Below, piece after piece: positions 62,286 through 64,000 of a stretch of DNA of 64,000 bases. The position numbers and the translations under genes were made by a program. The notes beneath the pieces are model-generated. The model saw only the letters and a list, made by a program, of their open reading frames with translations. It made no database searches and was not told where the DNA came from. The number at the start of each line of letters is the position of its first letter. The first letter of the stretch is position 1. The stretch is from Cloeon dipterum. Taxonomy: Eukaryota > Arthropoda > Insecta > Ephemeroptera > Baetidae. Location: positions 4,344,545-4,408,544 of the forward strand of contig NC_088790.1 in the NCBI RefSeq assembly GCF_949628265.1. The letters are read 5' to 3'.

Positions 62286-64000
62286 ACATAATAGAAATAA
62301 AATGTTGCTAAATTTCACAACCAGTTAACTTAAAGAGGGTTAATTGATACTGAATGTCCTGGAAAATCGTTGTTGCAAATTCATAAACTCATCCCTTAGG
62401 ATTCAGTTGAAGCCTAAATTGACCAAATCAACACAGTAAATTTTTTAGAAAAGTGGTCACGAAGTTAGCATGGTGAGAACTGTCTCCTTATCCTATATTA
62501 TTTCCCAGCAAAGATTTTTCCTAAAAGGTTTCATACGCTGTTGCACAGATCTCGACTAGAGGAATCGAAATCTGCAAAGAATATGTGGTCAAGCGCTGTA
62601 AATTTTGGAGAAAATTTGAATTTTTGCTGTATATCAAGGTCCTTTTTTATTAGAACAAATTGTTTATCAATCAACTGCTATTACATCCAAAAATTCAAAT
62701 CATTTTCACCTGTCCCCCAGCATCGATCCACTAATTATTATTGACCTGTAAAGCTTCAAGTTTTGTTGGAAAAATATAGCCATCATTTGACACGCGATTT
62801 GCTATGCATGCCCCAGTGCCATTTCTTCCACACCATTGAGCTAAAATCTCTCGCACATTAAAACGTCTGTCAATTGAGGCGTTCTGTGTGAAATGGTGCA
62901 AACTGGGCTCGCACACGATAAACGCTTTTTGCCTGCTGCAAAACACAAATCACAAGGAAGCAAAAAGGCCGTCTGATTACTAGAGGGGCACTGATGCATG
63001 ATTTTTTTTATATTCCGGTCTCGTATTCAATCCATCTCACTCATAAAAAAGCCAACGAAACTCTTTTGCTGCAGGCGGTGGGAAAATAGATCAATGGATC
63101 GTCTGCTGGTGATAAGCCTTGTGCATTGCGCCAGAGATAAAGCAGTGTTCGGTGCTATCTAAAATATTTATATGCACACGATAGAAAGGGGAGATATATG
63201 CCAAAAATTGATATATTGCAAAATTACAAAGAAAAATACCTGTACCTTCAATATTATCTGAAAATTGGGAAAGAGAAAATTTTTGCAAGGTTTTTACTGT
63301 TTAAATTTCTGAAAAAATCGGCTACAAAGTCAAGATGCATATATGTATGAGAACCGATACCAATAACACTAATTTCGGATTAATAAAAAATCCAAAAAAT
63401 ACATTCAGAGACCTCCTGAAGGGTGTATAATCAATTCCCACACCCTTATTAGTCATTAACAACATTTTAAAATTGGAAGAGGGTCAAATCTGCTCGACAT
63501 CATGTCGAAAATACAAAATTGGAAAATTACTCTGTTTCGGTGCCTAAAAAACCACGGTTTTTTAATTTTTCTATCATAACATCTCGAAAATGATAAATTG
63601 GTCTGTTGGCGCAAGAATGTATGTATTTTGACTTAACATTTATGTGCATTTGCGTCGAAAAATATCTGATTGCTATTTTAAGACCTTAGTGAAATTTTAG
63701 TAGACTTAACCTTTGACCTTAACTTCTGCTGGCAATTTGTTACCCACTTAATTACCTTTCAAATGGCATAGAGTTTGTTTCTTTTGCACTTCTGCGGAAG
63801 CCAAGAAGGTAATCAAATATGAAGCAAGTAAGTGGTGTTTAATGAAAACCCACAATTGCGTGTGCTTCAAACTTTTGAATGTAAAAAAAATGAATTACCT
63901 AAAAAGGCAATCAACATGCCAAATTTCATTAAAATCGATACACCCTGTTTAACTTTGGATCACCTAGATATAGAAAAAAATAAATATTCCGATTGAAAGT

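Larger units (their letters stand above)
48735..64000. other. Upstream region of the Syt12-like gene, no certain exon
   Basis: 15 kb. The acceptor at 48735 requires at least one more 5' exon on the minus strand; the best candidate is at 55754-56160. Contains repeat families A and B, a C15 run, and GC islands. Short ORFs (for example 48875-49105 and 60214-60423, plus) have no family similarity. Confidence 0.55.

Overview
The window is nuclear DNA of an arthropod, most likely an insect. The evidence is genes split by many short GT-AG introns, insect-type orthologues throughout (mitochondrial ATP synthase alpha, AATF, a hopscotch-type JAK, PNGase, a prestin-type SLC26 carrier, a Syt12-like synaptotagmin, V-ATPase subunit B) and AT-rich introns filled with short, diverged repeats. 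I see no bacterial or viral gene. I cannot fix the species from sequence alone. The genes are compact, which would suit a small-genome insect.

Layout. 1-4000: ATP synthase alpha on the minus strand, with two near-identical H/ACA snoRNA-like sequences in two of its introns. 4365-6242: AATF, minus. 6243-7342: intergenic region between AATF and JAK, which diverge. 7343-13561: JAK (hopscotch type), plus. 13562-15170: one doubtful secreted ORF and a 142-bp tandem duplication. 15174-19537: PNGase, minus. 20577-25272: SLC26/SulP anion transporter, minus. 27310-48734: coding part of a synaptotagmin-12-like gene, minus, spread over 21 kb. Its 15-kb intron 5 contains the complete V-ATPase subunit B gene (about 28.9-32.4 kb) on the opposite strand. 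48735-64000: no certain coding exon; two GC-rich islands (about 55.7-56.2 kb and 61.7-62.0 kb) look like promoters or first exons.

I rebuilt the exon chains of the seven main genes by hand from splice consensus, reading phase and family conservation. Every chain closes in frame: ATP synthase alpha 551 aa, AATF 488, JAK 1091, PNGase 635, SLC26 723, Syt12-like 520, V-ATPase B 498. The genes do not form one pathway. Housekeeping ATPases, a ribosome-biogenesis factor, a cytokine-receptor kinase, a deglycosylase, an anion carrier and a vesicle protein are simply neighbours.

The most unusual items are the duplicated intronic H/ACA snoRNA candidates with an apparent compensatory change, several uncatalogued dispersed repeat families, a TIR-bearing MITE in a JAK intron, a long foldback repeat, a GC-AG intron in JAK, and two coding-looking stretches that match nothing I know.
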